Assembly: GCA_030695945.1 (NCBI GenBank)
Contig: JAUYOG010000043.1
Location: forward strand, 1-64,000
Direction: 5' to 3'
Origin: Ramlibacter sp.
GTDB taxonomy: Bacteria > Pseudomonadota > Gammaproteobacteria > Burkholderiales > Burkholderiaceae_C
DNA length: 64,000 bases
In this document: positions 27,484 through 37,200 of the stretch, piece by piece
How positions within the stretch are numbered: the stretch's first letter is position 1
Layout: every line of letters begins with the position of its first letter
Notes under the pieces: model-generated
Database searches by the model: none
The model's input: only the letters and a program-made list of their open reading frames with translations
Told to the model about the DNA's origin: nothing
Position numbers and translations under genes: made by a program

Positions 27484-29160
27484 TCACCCGCGCATGTGCT
27501 GCTGCAGCGCGCCCAGCACCCGCTCGACCTGCGGCGCCCTTGCCTCGCCATGGACCCGCCGGAACAACCGCATCGTCGGGTACCACGGCGAATCCTCGCG
27601 CCGCAGCAGCCAGCGCCAGTCGGCGTTCGGCCCGAGTATCACCCACACGGGACGGCCCATCGCCCCGGCCAGGTGCGCGACGGCGGTATCGACGCTGATG
27701 ACGAGGTCGAGGTTCTGCAGCATCGCGGCGCTGTCGGTGAAGTCGGCCCATTCGGCGGTGAGGTCGACCAACTGCCCGGGCGCGGGCGCGACGTCGGTGA
27801 ACGGCCCCGCGCCGCCCTTTTGCAGGCTGAAGCATTGCACGCCCTGCGCGCAGAGCAGCTGCGCCAGGTCCGACAGGCGCAGCGCACGGTTGTTGTTGTT
27901 CACCTGCTGCAGCGATCCCGACCACGCCAGGCCCACCTTGAACCGGCCCTGCCAGGGCGCGAGCCGCTCGCGCCACAGCGCGGCCTTGTCCGGCGGCGCC
28001 ATGAGGTAGGGCACCTGCGCGGGCACGTTCGCGAGCGTGGTGCCGCAGTGCATCGGCAGGTCCAGCAGGGCCACGTGGTAATCGGCGCGCACGTCGTGCG
28101 GCCCGCCCCCGCACCGGACGCCCGGCAGGCTGTGCTCCACCAGCGGGGCCAGCTCGGGATGGACCACGGCCGATACGGTGGCGCCCTGGCGCTGCAGCAA
28201 GGGCGCGTAGCGGATGAACTGGATCACGTCGCCCACTCCCTGCTCCGCATAGACGACGATGTGGGCGCCTTGCGGCGGCTGCTCCCGAGGACCCCGCCAC
28301 TCCGTTTCGGCGCGGAAGAACGCGGGCCGCTCCATGCGATCCGTGTCGCGCCAGCGGCGCGCGTACATCGCCCAGCCCTCTTCGAGCTTTCCGGCGAGCA
28401 GGAGCGTCAAAGCCAGGTCCATTTCCGCCAGCGCGAACCCGGGCTGCAATTCCAGCGCCCGGCGCAGCTGCGCCTCGGCTTCCTCGAGGCGGTTCAGGTT
28501 CAGCAGCGCCGTTCCCAGGATGCGCACGGCATAGGGGTGGTCCGGCGCCAGTTCCACGGCCCTGCGCGCGTGAGCCATGGCGCCGTCGAAGTCTTCGAGG
28601 CGCCACAGGACGCCCGAGAGGTCGACGTGCGCCTCGAGGAAGGAAGGGTCCAGCGCGACGGCCTCGCGATAGCGCGCCACCGCCTGCTCCACCGCGCCGG
28701 TCTGCTCCAGGCAAAAGCCGTAGTGCAGCAGCGTCGCGCGATCGCGCGGCTGCAAGGCGTACAGCCGCTCATAGGGCGCCAGCGCCTGCGCGTAAAGCCT
28801 GGCGCGAAGATACAGCTCGGCCTGCGCATTCAGCAGCGGAACGTGCTGCGGGTGCAGGGCCAGGGCCACCCGCAGCAGCGGCTCGATTTCGCTCTCGCGT
28901 TGCTGCTGCGTGAGGACATTCACGAGTTCCAGCCAGAGTTCGGCGCGTTGCGGCGCAACGCGGCACGCGTCGCTCAACCACGCCGAGGCGGCCCAGCCGT
29001 CGCCGATGCCCTGGCAGGCCTGCGACAGGCCGACCCGCGGCTCCGCCGCGAGCGGCTGCTGCCGCGCGGCCAGGCCGAACTGCTGCAAGGCCTCGTGAAA
29101 CCGGCCTCCGCCCAGCAGGGCCACGCCCTGTTCCATGGCGGTCGGGGTCGCGGCGCTCAC
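27484..29160 (-). CDS. TPR-repeat protein with glycosyltransferase-9-like C-terminal domain
   Basis: The protein of about 558 residues has seven to eight TPR units in its first 300 residues, then a GT-B-like domain: GAHIVVYAEQGVGDVIQFIRYAPLLQ, KVGLAWSGSLQQVNNNNRAL, and LVISVDTAVAHLAGAMGRPVWVIL, the donor-site signature of heptosyltransferase/OGT-like bacterial proteins. It may add a sugar to a protein or surface substrate; the acceptor is unknown. A GTG at 29160 overlaps the alpha-E stop codon (GTGA), and ATG 29136 is an alternative. The coupling to alpha-E and ATP-grasp genes is unusual and may indicate a shared pathway. Confidence 0.82.
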   Translation of the reverse strand: MSAATPTAMEQGVALLGGGRFHEALQQFGLAARQQPLAAEPRVGLSQACQGIGDGWAASAWLSDACRVAPQRAELWLELVNVLTQQQRESEIEPLLRVALALHPQHVPLLNAQAELYLRARLYAQALAPYERLYALQPRDRATLLHYGFCLEQTGAVEQAVARYREAVALDPSFLEAHVDLSGVLWRLEDFDGAMAHARRAVELAPDHPYAVRILGTALLNLNRLEEAEAQLRRALELQPGFALAEMDLALTLLLAGKLEEGWAMYARRWRDTDRMERPAFFRAETEWRGPREQPPQGAHIVVYAEQGVGDVIQFIRYAPLLQRQGATVSAVVHPELAPLVEHSLPGVRCGGGPHDVRADYHVALLDLPMHCGTTLANVPAQVPYLMAPPDKAALWRERLAPWQGRFKVGLAWSGSLQQVNNNNRALRLSDLAQLLCAQGVQCFSLQKGGAGPFTDVAPAPGQLVDLTAEWADFTDSAAMLQNLDLVISVDTAVAHLAGAMGRPVWVILGPNADWRWLLRREDSPWYPTMRLFRRVHGEARAPQVERVLGALQQHMRG

Positions 29161-30116
29161 GCCTTGGCGGGGATGAGGAAGTCGCGGCTGATGCGAACGC
29201 CCAGCTCGTTCACCCGGTCGAGAAACTGGGTGAGGAAGGCGTGCAGGCCGGTGGCGAGGATCTCGTCGATGTCGCCGTACTGCAGGTCCGCGCGCAGCTT
29301 GCCGGCTCGGCGCTGGGTTTCGGACGACTGGTCGTTGGCGACCATCGCGAGGTTGCTGACGACCTCGTTCAGGCTGGCATGCAGGGAGCGCGGCATGTCG
29401 GCCCGCAGGATCAGCAGGTCGGCCACCCGCTCGGGCTTGATCACGTCGCGGTACACCTTGCGGTAGATCTCGAAGCCCGAAACGCTGCGCAGGATCGCGC
29501 TCCAGTGGTAGAAGTCGTACTCCTGGTCCTTCTCGCTGGCCGCGCCGAAGAAGTCGCTTTGCACGGCATGGAACTTCACGTCTACGAGCCGCGCGGTGTT
29601 GTCCGCGCGCTCCAGGAAGGTCCCCAGCCGCATGAAATGCAGCGCCTCGTCCATCAGCATGGTGCCCACGGTGACGCCGCGCGACAGGTGCGAGCGGAAC
29701 TTCACCCACTCGAAGAACTGGCCCGGGTCGCGCTCGAACTCGCGCTCCCTGATCATGCGGTTGACCTCCAGCCAGGTCTGGTTCTGCGTTTCCCAGACTT
29801 CCGTCGTGAGCGATCCGCGCACGGCCCGCGCGTTCTCTCGCGCGGCCTTCAGGCACGACACGATGGACGACGGGTTGCTCTCGTCCTTGACCATGAACTC
29901 CATCACCCGCTGCGGGTCGATGTCGCCGTGCTTGGCGGCGTAAGCGGGCAGCAGTTCGCTGATCGACAGCAAGCCTTGCCATCCGACCTGCGCCACGGCG
30001 GCCGACTGCGGCAGGAGCGACGTCTGGTAATTGACATCGAGCATGCGCGCGGTGTTCTCCGCGCGCTCGGTGTAGCGGGACATCCAGAAGAGGTGGTCTG
30101 CGGTTCTCGACAACAT
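29157..30116 (-). CDS. Alpha-E domain-containing protein
   Basis: The 319-residue, almost wholly helical protein matches the alpha-E family: MLSRTADHLFWMSRYTERAENTARMLDV at the start, a second repeat with MRLGTFLERADNTARLVDVK and DADVLLILRADMPRSLHASLNEV-like LLILRADMPRS. Comparative genomics places alpha-E proteins with circularly permuted ATP-grasp ligases and transglutaminase-like peptidases in a predicted peptide synthesis or modification system. It starts 2 bases after the ATP-grasp stop codon, so the pair is an operon. The biochemical activity is unproven. Confidence 0.9.
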   Translation of the reverse strand: MLSRTADHLFWMSRYTERAENTARMLDVNYQTSLLPQSAAVAQVGWQGLLSISELLPAYAAKHGDIDPQRVMEFMVKDESNPSSIVSCLKAARENARAVRGSLTTEVWETQNQTWLEVNRMIREREFERDPGQFFEWVKFRSHLSRGVTVGTMLMDEALHFMRLGTFLERADNTARLVDVKFHAVQSDFFGAASEKDQEYDFYHWSAILRSVSGFEIYRKVYRDVIKPERVADLLILRADMPRSLHASLNEVVSNLAMVANDQSSETQRRAGKLRADLQYGDIDEILATGLHAFLTQFLDRVNELGVRISRDFLIPAKA

Positions 30117-30118
30117 GG

Positions 30119-31615
30119 TCAGACCTCCAGTATCCAGGTGTCCTTGGTGCCGCCACCCTGGGATGAATTGACGACCAGCGAACCCTCCTTCAGCGCCACG
30201 CGCGTGAGGCCGCCGGGCACCATCTGCACCTCCTTGCCGGAAAGCACGAAGGGCCGCAGGTCGATGTGGCGCGGCGCGACGCCGCTTTCCACGAAGGTCG
30301 GGCAGCTCGACAGCGAGAGCGTCGGCTGCGCGATGTAGCCGGCCGGGTTCGCCTCGATGCCCAAGCGGAAGTCCTCGATCTCCTGCTTCGTGGCGGCCGG
30401 CCCGACCAGCATGCCGTAGCCGCCGGCGCCGTGCACTTCCTTCACCACCAGGTCCTTCAAATTGGCCAGCGTGTATTGCAGGTCGTCCGGGTTGCGGCAC
30501 ATCCACGTGGGCACGTTGTTCAGGATCGGCTTCTCGCCCAGGTAGAACTCGATCATCTTCGGCACGTACGGGTAGATCGACTTGTCGTCCGCCACGCCGG
30601 TGCCGATGGCGTTGCAGATGCTGACGTTGCCCGAGCGGTAAGCGTCCACCAGGCCTTCGCAGCCCAGCGTCGAAGTCGGCCGGAACACCGACGGGTCGAG
30701 GAAGTCGTCGTCCACCCGCCGGTAGATCACGTCCACGCGCTTCGGGCCGCGGGTGGTGCGCATGTAGACGAAGCGGTCCTTCACGAACAGGTCCTGGCCT
30801 TCGACCAGCTCCACGCCCATCTGCTGCGCGAGGAAGGCGTGTTCGAAGTACGCGCTGTTGTACATGCCGGGCGTGAGCACCACCACCGTGGGGTCGGGCG
30901 CGCCCGGCTGCGCGGAGGCGCGAAGCGTCTCCAGCAGCAGGTCCGGGTAATGCATCACCGGCGCGACGCGGTGCGAGCTGAACAGGTCCGGGAACAGCCG
31001 CATCATCATCTTGCGGTCTTCCAGCATATAGCTGACGCCGCTGGGCACGCGCAGGTTGTCCTCGAGCACGTAATATTCGCCCTCGCCTTTCGCGTTCGGC
31101 GCGCGCACGATGTCGATGCCCGAGATGTGCGAGTAGATGCGGTGCGGCACGTAAACGCCCATCATCTCCTTGCGGAACTGGGCGTTGTGCAGGATCTGGT
31201 CGGCCGGAATGATGCCGGCCCGGATGATTTCCTGCTCGTGGTACACGTCGTGCAGAAAGCGGTTCAGCGCCGTGACCCGCTGCACCAGGCCTTTTTCCAT
31301 GCTCGCCCATTCATCGGCGGGGATGATGCGAGGGATCAGGTCGAACGGGATCAGCCGCTCGGTGCCCGCGCCGTCCTCGTCCTTGGCGCCGTAGACGGCA
31401 AAGGTGATGCCGACGCGGCGGAAGATCATCTCCGCCTCCTCGCGGCGGGCGCGCATCGCCTCCTGCGGCTGGCGCGCCAGCCACAGCGCGTAGTTGCGGT
31501 AATGCTCGCGCACGCCCTGCACCTGGACCTGGCTTTGCCCACCTTGAGACTGGCCCTGGAACTGGAACTGGCCGTTGCCGGGCAGCTGCGAGAACATCTC
31601 GTCGAATTTGTACAT
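30119..31615 (-). CDS. Circularly permuted type 2 ATP-grasp protein
   Basis: The 498-residue protein belongs to the circularly permuted ATP-grasp family (former DUF404/DUF407): IPFDLIPRIIPADEW, ISGIDIVRAPNAKGEGEYYVLEDNLRVPSG, VVVLTPGMYNSAYFEHAFLAQQMGVELVEG, RVDVIYRRVDDDFLDP and KEVHGAGGYGMLVGP, which together provide the ATP and metal sites. It is predicted to form amide or peptide bonds. A Gln-rich stretch near residues 18-35 precedes the core. GGAG lies before the ATG at 31615. A paralogue fused to an alpha-E domain is at 47130. Confidence 0.92.
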   Translation of the reverse strand: MYKFDEMFSQLPGNGQFQFQGQSQGGQSQVQVQGVREHYRNYALWLARQPQEAMRARREEAEMIFRRVGITFAVYGAKDEDGAGTERLIPFDLIPRIIPADEWASMEKGLVQRVTALNRFLHDVYHEQEIIRAGIIPADQILHNAQFRKEMMGVYVPHRIYSHISGIDIVRAPNAKGEGEYYVLEDNLRVPSGVSYMLEDRKMMMRLFPDLFSSHRVAPVMHYPDLLLETLRASAQPGAPDPTVVVLTPGMYNSAYFEHAFLAQQMGVELVEGQDLFVKDRFVYMRTTRGPKRVDVIYRRVDDDFLDPSVFRPTSTLGCEGLVDAYRSGNVSICNAIGTGVADDKSIYPYVPKMIEFYLGEKPILNNVPTWMCRNPDDLQYTLANLKDLVVKEVHGAGGYGMLVGPAATKQEIEDFRLGIEANPAGYIAQPTLSLSSCPTFVESGVAPRHIDLRPFVLSGKEVQMVPGGLTRVALKEGSLVVNSSQGGGTKDTWILEV

Positions 31616-31684
31616 GAGGCGAATCTCCAGGCCACAGGATAGCAATATCCGGGCCGTGTCACGCCCCGTGGTGGCCCGTTCGCG

Positions 31685-34183
31685 CTACGGAAAGCGATGG
31701 TGCCAGTAGCGCGGCGCCTGATCGCGCTGGCAGGCCACCGGGCCGGGATCCGCCGATCGCCATAGCGCCGCCCCGCAACGCGGCGACTCCACGACGGTCA
31801 CGCCCCTCTGGCGGTATCGCTCCATGACCGGCGCCGCCGGATGGCCGAAGCGGTTGCGGTAGCCCACCTGCACGAGGGCGAGGGACGGGCTCACGGCGGC
31901 GAGGAACACCTCGCTGGACGACGTCTTGCTGCCGTGATGGGGCACCAGCAGCACGTCCGCGCGCAGCAGCGGCGGCGGGCGCACTCCCGTCGCGGTGAAG
32001 GTCTGGACCTGGGCCGCCAGCGCAGCCTCCTGCGCCTGCTCGATGTCGCCCGCCAGGAGCGCCGCGCGCGTGCCGTTGGAGATGCGCAGGACGCAGCTGA
32101 GCGCGTTCGGCTTGCGGCGATCGGCGTAATCCGGCGCGGCCGGGTGCATGATGTCGAACGTCACGCCATCCCACTCCCAGCGCTGTCCCGCCAGGCAGCG
32201 CTGCGACGGGCGCAGGGCCTGCAGCTCGTGCCCCTCCTCGATGGAACTCAGCAGCGCCGCCCGCGGCTGCATGGCGAGCACCGCCGCCGCGCCGCCGGTG
32301 TGGTCGATGTCCCGATGGCTCAGCACCAGCGTATCGACCCGCTCGTCCAGCGCCCGCAGCAGCGGCACCAGCACGCGATGGCCGGCGTCGCTCTCCGCGC
32401 TGTAGCGCGGGCCGGCGTCGTAGACCAGCGTATGGCCCGCCGTGCGCACGATGACGCCGTTGCCCTGCCCGATGTCGGCCGCGAGCAATTCGAACTGTCC
32501 GGGCGCCGGCCGCGCCACCTGCCAGAGCACCACCGGCAGCAGCAGGGGCACGCCGAGCGCCCGCAGGTGCCAGGGCAGCCGCATGGCGAGCAGGACCCCG
32601 CCGATCACGCCGGCGGCGCCTGCCCACATCGGCGGTGCGGGCGCGGAGACCGTGGCGAAGGGCAGCGCCGCGAGCCACCCCAGATAGGCGGCCAGCGCCT
32701 GCAATGCCCAGGCGGCGCCGCTCCACAGTTCCGGCACGGCGACACCCGCCAGGGCGAGGGGTGTCACCACCAGCGTCACCCACGGGATGGCCAGCGCATT
32801 GGCCAGGAGCCCCACCACCGATACCTGCCCGAAGAGGAGCAGCGTCAATGGCGCCAAGGCCAGCGTGATCACCCATTGTTCGCGGAATGCGGCGCCCACG
32901 CTTGCCCGCACGCGGGCCGCAGCGCTCAAATCGCGCTCGACATGGGTCCTGGAATCGGAGGCGAACAGCACGCCGACGGCCACGAAGCTCAACCAGAAAC
33001 CGGCCTGCAGCAGCGCCCACGGATCGATCGTCACGACGACCGCGCAAGCCAGCAGCCAGACCTGGGTCCAGGGCCAGCGGCGGCCCGACAGCCGCAGCAG
33101 GCCCACGGCCGCCAGCATCCACACCGTCCGCTGCGCCGGCACGCAACAGCCGCTGAACAACGCATAGGCCGCGGCCAGGGCGATGCCGCCCACCAGCGCC
33201 GCATGCTGCGCAGGCCATGCCAGGCACAGGCGGACGCTGCGGCGCCACAGCGCGCCCACCAGCAACGCGGCAGCCCAGGCGAACATGGTGATGTGCAGGC
33301 CCGAGATGCTCATGAGGTGGGCCACGCCCGTCGCGCGGAAGATGTCCCAGTCGGTGCGGTCGATGGCGTTCTGGTCGCCGACGATCAGCGCGGCCAGCAG
33401 GCCTGCCGCTTTCCGGTCGGCGACCTGCGCGAACACCGCGTCGCGCACGTCCTGCCGCGCCCGCTCCACCGGGTGCCGCCAGGTCGCGGCAATGCGCTGC
33501 GGCGGGGTGTCCCGCGGCCCCGCGCGGACGTATCCGGTGGCCTGCAGGCCCTGCTCCCACAGCCAGAGTTCGTAGTCGAAACCGTGGGGATTGCTGTTGC
33601 CGTGCGGCGCCTTCAGGCGCACCGTCATCTGCCAGCGCTCGCCGGCGTGGAGTTCCGCGGCCTGCCGCTGCAACTCCAGGACGCCGTTGCCATCCGGCAG
33701 GGCCCCGCCGTACCAGCCCAGGTAGAGGCGCGGCGGCACCTTGGCGCGGGCGCCGGCCAGCGTCGCCGATTCGACGTCGAGCCGGAACCGGATGCCGGTA
33801 TCGTTGCGCTGGGGCATGGCGGCGACCACGCCGGTGACTGCGATGTCCCGCCCTTCGAGTTGCGGGTCGAGGCTGTTGGAGGCGAAGTGAATCGCGCGCA
33901 GCCCGCAGAAGGCGAAGGCGAGCGAGGCGACGGCGAGTACGGTCACCACTGCCCCCACCCCACCCCTCCCCCGGAGGGGGAGGGAGTTGACTCCTGCGCC
34001 CTCCCCCTCCGGGGGAGGGCGGGGGTGGGTGCTGCGCGCAACGACTGGCAACACCACCGCGAAGGCGGCCACCAGCACGTACGCCCCCCATCCCCACAAC
34101 TGCGCCTGCTGGACCTGCAACGCGGGCCCGAGCACCGCACCCAGCAGCGCCGGTGTCATCCACCCTCGGTTGTTGTTCGGCAT
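31685..34183 (-). CDS. comEC: ComEC/Rec2 DNA internalisation protein
   Basis: The 832-residue inner-membrane protein has the DUF4131 N-terminal part (about 1-200), the competence helix bundle with GVAHLMSISGLHITMFAW and NALAIPWVTLVVTPLAL, and a C-terminal metallo-beta-lactamase-like domain (LLAADIGQGNGVIVRTAGHTLVYDAGP, LVLSHRDIDHTGG, LLVPHHGSKTSS). It should move single-stranded DNA into the cytoplasm in natural transformation. A GC-rich palindromic repeat (33952-34029) lies in frame near residues 52-77, adding a Pro/Gly/Arg-rich insert between early membrane helices. ATG 34183 is used; ATG 34192 is equally possible. The long open frame upstream is a shadow of the divergent gene. Confidence 0.93.
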   Translation of the reverse strand: MPNNNRGWMTPALLGAVLGPALQVQQAQLWGWGAYVLVAAFAVVLPVVARSTHPRPPPEGEGAGVNSLPLRGRGGVGAVVTVLAVASLAFAFCGLRAIHFASNSLDPQLEGRDIAVTGVVAAMPQRNDTGIRFRLDVESATLAGARAKVPPRLYLGWYGGALPDGNGVLELQRQAAELHAGERWQMTVRLKAPHGNSNPHGFDYELWLWEQGLQATGYVRAGPRDTPPQRIAATWRHPVERARQDVRDAVFAQVADRKAAGLLAALIVGDQNAIDRTDWDIFRATGVAHLMSISGLHITMFAWAAALLVGALWRRSVRLCLAWPAQHAALVGGIALAAAYALFSGCCVPAQRTVWMLAAVGLLRLSGRRWPWTQVWLLACAVVVTIDPWALLQAGFWLSFVAVGVLFASDSRTHVERDLSAAARVRASVGAAFREQWVITLALAPLTLLLFGQVSVVGLLANALAIPWVTLVVTPLALAGVAVPELWSGAAWALQALAAYLGWLAALPFATVSAPAPPMWAGAAGVIGGVLLAMRLPWHLRALGVPLLLPVVLWQVARPAPGQFELLAADIGQGNGVIVRTAGHTLVYDAGPRYSAESDAGHRVLVPLLRALDERVDTLVLSHRDIDHTGGAAAVLAMQPRAALLSSIEEGHELQALRPSQRCLAGQRWEWDGVTFDIMHPAAPDYADRRKPNALSCVLRISNGTRAALLAGDIEQAQEAALAAQVQTFTATGVRPPPLLRADVLLVPHHGSKTSSSEVFLAAVSPSLALVQVGYRNRFGHPAAPVMERYRQRGVTVVESPRCGAALWRSADPGPVACQRDQAPRYWHHRFP
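33952..34029. repeat. GC-rich palindromic repeat inside the comEC coding sequence
   Basis: Two C/G palindromes (about 33964-33984 and 34000-34020) with outer CCCCCACCC / GGGGGTGGG arms repeat the family seen at 11501-11585. Here the element is translated, giving a PRPPPEGEG...LPLRGRGGVG-like insert in the N-terminal membrane domain of ComEC, without breaking the frame. Confidence 0.7.
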
Positions 34184-34282
34184 GTCGCCCATCTCAACGG
34201 GGCATGCGCACTTCCCGCCGACACGCGGGCTGCGCGCAGAAATCACCTCAATGCAGGCCCCGGACTTGCTAGTATCGACCGC

Positions 34283-37200
34283 ATGTCCATCCATGCCGCA
34301 CTGAACCACGTCACCCATTACCGGTATGACCGCCCGGTTCAGTTGGGGCCGCAGGTGGTACGGCTTCGTCCGGCGCCGCATTCGCGCAGCACCATCGTTT
34401 CGTACTCGCTGAAGGTCGAGCCCGCCAATCACTTCATCAACTGGCAGCAGGACCCTTTCGCCAACTACCAGGCGCGGCTCGTGTTTCCCGAGAAGGCCAC
34501 GGAATTCAAGGTCACGGTGGACCTCGTGGTCGAAATGGCGGTGTACAACCCGTTCGATTTCTTCCTGGAACCGAGCGCGGAGAACTTCCCCTTCAAGTAC
34601 GAGCCGCTGGTGGCGCAGGAGCTCGCGCCCTACCTCGCCCTCGAGCCCGCCACGCCGCTGCTGGAGGCCTACCTCGCGCAGGTCGACCGCCAGCCGCGGC
34701 GCACCATCGACTTCCTGGTGGGGATCAACCAGAAGCTGCAGCATGACATCAAATACCTGATCCGCATGGAGCCGGGCGTGCAGACGCCGGAGCAGACGTT
34801 GCAGAACGCCAGCGGCTCCTGCCGCGACACCGGCTGGCTGCTGGTGCAGCTGCTGCGCCGCTGCGGGCTGGCCGCGCGCTTCGTCTCCGGCTACCTGATC
34901 CAGCTCACGCCCGATGTGAAGGCGCTGGACGGCCCGAGCGGCACGACCGTCGACTTCACCGACCTGCATGCGTGGTGCGAGGTGTACCTGCCCGGCGCCG
35001 GCTGGATCGGGCTCGACCCGACGTCGGGCCTGCTCGCGGGCGAAGGCCACATCCCGCTGGCGTGCACGCCGCAGCCGTCGGGCGCCGCGCCGATCGAAGG
35101 GCTGGTGGACGACGCCGAAGTGGAATTCGCCCACCACATGCAGGTCACGCGCATCCATGAATCGCCGCGCGTGACCAAGCCCTACACCGAGGACCAGTGG
35201 ACGAAGGTGCTCGCGCTCGGCGACGCGGTGGATGCCGAACTGCAAGCCGGCGATGTGCGCCTGACCATGGGCGGCGAGCCGACCTTCGTCGCAGTGAGCG
35301 ACCGCGATGCACCGGAATGGAACACCGACGCGCTGGGCCCGACCAAGCGCGCCTATGCCACCGAGCTGGTGCACAAGCTGCGAGACGAGTACGGACGCGG
35401 CGGCTTCCTGCACTTCGGCCAGGGCAAGTGGTACCCCGGCGAGCAGCTGCCGCGTTGGGCGCTGTCGATCTGCTGGCGCGCCGACGGCCAGCCGGCGTGG
35501 GAGAACCCGGCGCTTTTCGCCGACGAACGCCAGCCGGCGCAATACACGAGCGAGGATGCCCGGCGCTTCGTGCATGCACTGGCCGGCCGGCTCGCAATCA
35601 CCGACCAGTTCATCAAGCCGGGCTACGAAGACGTCTATTACTACCTGTGGCGCGAGCGGCGGCTGCCCGTCAACGTCGATCCCTTCGATTCGCGGCTGGA
35701 CGACGAGATGGAACGCGTGCGCCTGCGCCGCGTGTTCGAGCAAAAGCTCGACACCGTGGTGGGCTACGTGCTGCCCTTGAACGCGCAGGAGCACGAGAAC
35801 CCGAACCTCACCGGCCCGCGCTGGACGACCGGCCCCTGGTTCCTGCGCGACGAGCGCATGTACCTGATCCCCGGCGATTCGCCGATGGGCTACCGCCTGC
35901 CGCTCGATGCCCTGCCCTGGGCCAGCAAGACCGACCTGCCGTACCTGGTCGAACAGGACCCGATGGCGCCGCGTGCCCCGCTGCCTGCGCCCGACGCGAA
36001 GCGCAGCGCCGTGCCCTACCTCTCGGGCACCGGCCCGCAGGCCGAGGCGCCCTGGCGGATGCAAGGCGCCGGCGGCGAGGGTGAAACGGGCACCCACGCC
36101 GGCACGGAGTCCATCGAATTCGCGCAGGCGCCCGCGTTGCACGAGTCGGCCAAGGACCTGAGCCGCACGGCACTGTGCGTGGAAGCACGCGACCCGCGCC
36201 GCGCCAACGGCCCCAAGGCGGAAACGGTGGGCACGAAGAGCGGCATGCTCTACGTCTTCATGCCGCCGCTGGCGAAGCTGGAGGACTACCTCGACCTGCT
36301 GACGGCCGTCGAAGCCACCGCTGAAGGACTGGGCGTGAAGGTCGTGCTGGAGGGCTACCCGCCGCCGCGCGACCAGCGCCTCAAGGTCCTGCAGGTCACG
36401 CCCGACCCCGGCGTCATCGAAGTCAACATCCACCCGGCGCACAGCTGGGGCGAGCTGGTGGCCCATACCGAGTTCCTCTACCACGCAGCGTGGGAGACGC
36501 GCCTGTCGGCCGAGAAGTTCATGACCGACGGCCGCCACACCGGCACCGGCGGCGGCAACCACTTCGTGATGGGCGGCGCCACACCGGCCGACTCGCCGTT
36601 CCTGCGCCGGCCCGAGCTGCTGGCCAGCCTGCTCTTGTACTGGCACAACCACCCTTCGCTGAGCTACCTCTTCTCGGGGATGTTCATCGGCCCGACCAGT
36701 CAGGCACCGCGCGTGGACGAGGCGCGCAACGACCAGCTGTACGAGCTGGAAATCGCGCTGCGCGAGATTGCGCGCGCCCGCCGCGTTCACGGCGAAGACA
36801 TGCCGCCATGGATGGTGGACCGAACGCTGCGCAACATCCTGGTCGACGTCACCGGCAACACGCACCGCAGCGAGTTCTGCATCGACAAGATGTACTCGCC
36901 CGACAGCAGCACCGGCCGGCTCGGCCTGCTGGAGTTGCGGGCTTTCGAGATGCCGCCGCACGCGCGCATGAGCGTCGTGCAGCAGCTATTGATCCGCGCA
37001 CTGGTGGCCCGCTTCTGGAAGGAGCCCTATCGCGCGCCCGTCACGCGTTGGGGCACCGAGCTGCACGACCGCTTCCTGCTGCCGACCTTCGTGCAAATGG
37101 ACCTGGGCGACGTGCTGGCCGAGATGCGCGCGGCGGGCTATCCATTCGAGGCCGACTGGTTCGCGCCGCACTTCGAGTTCCGCTTCCCGCTGGTGGGCCA

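Noticed and set aside
31841-34282. Upstream extension of the DUF2126 protein frame through comEC
   Set aside because: It is an antisense shadow of comEC; the conserved N-terminus starts at 34283.
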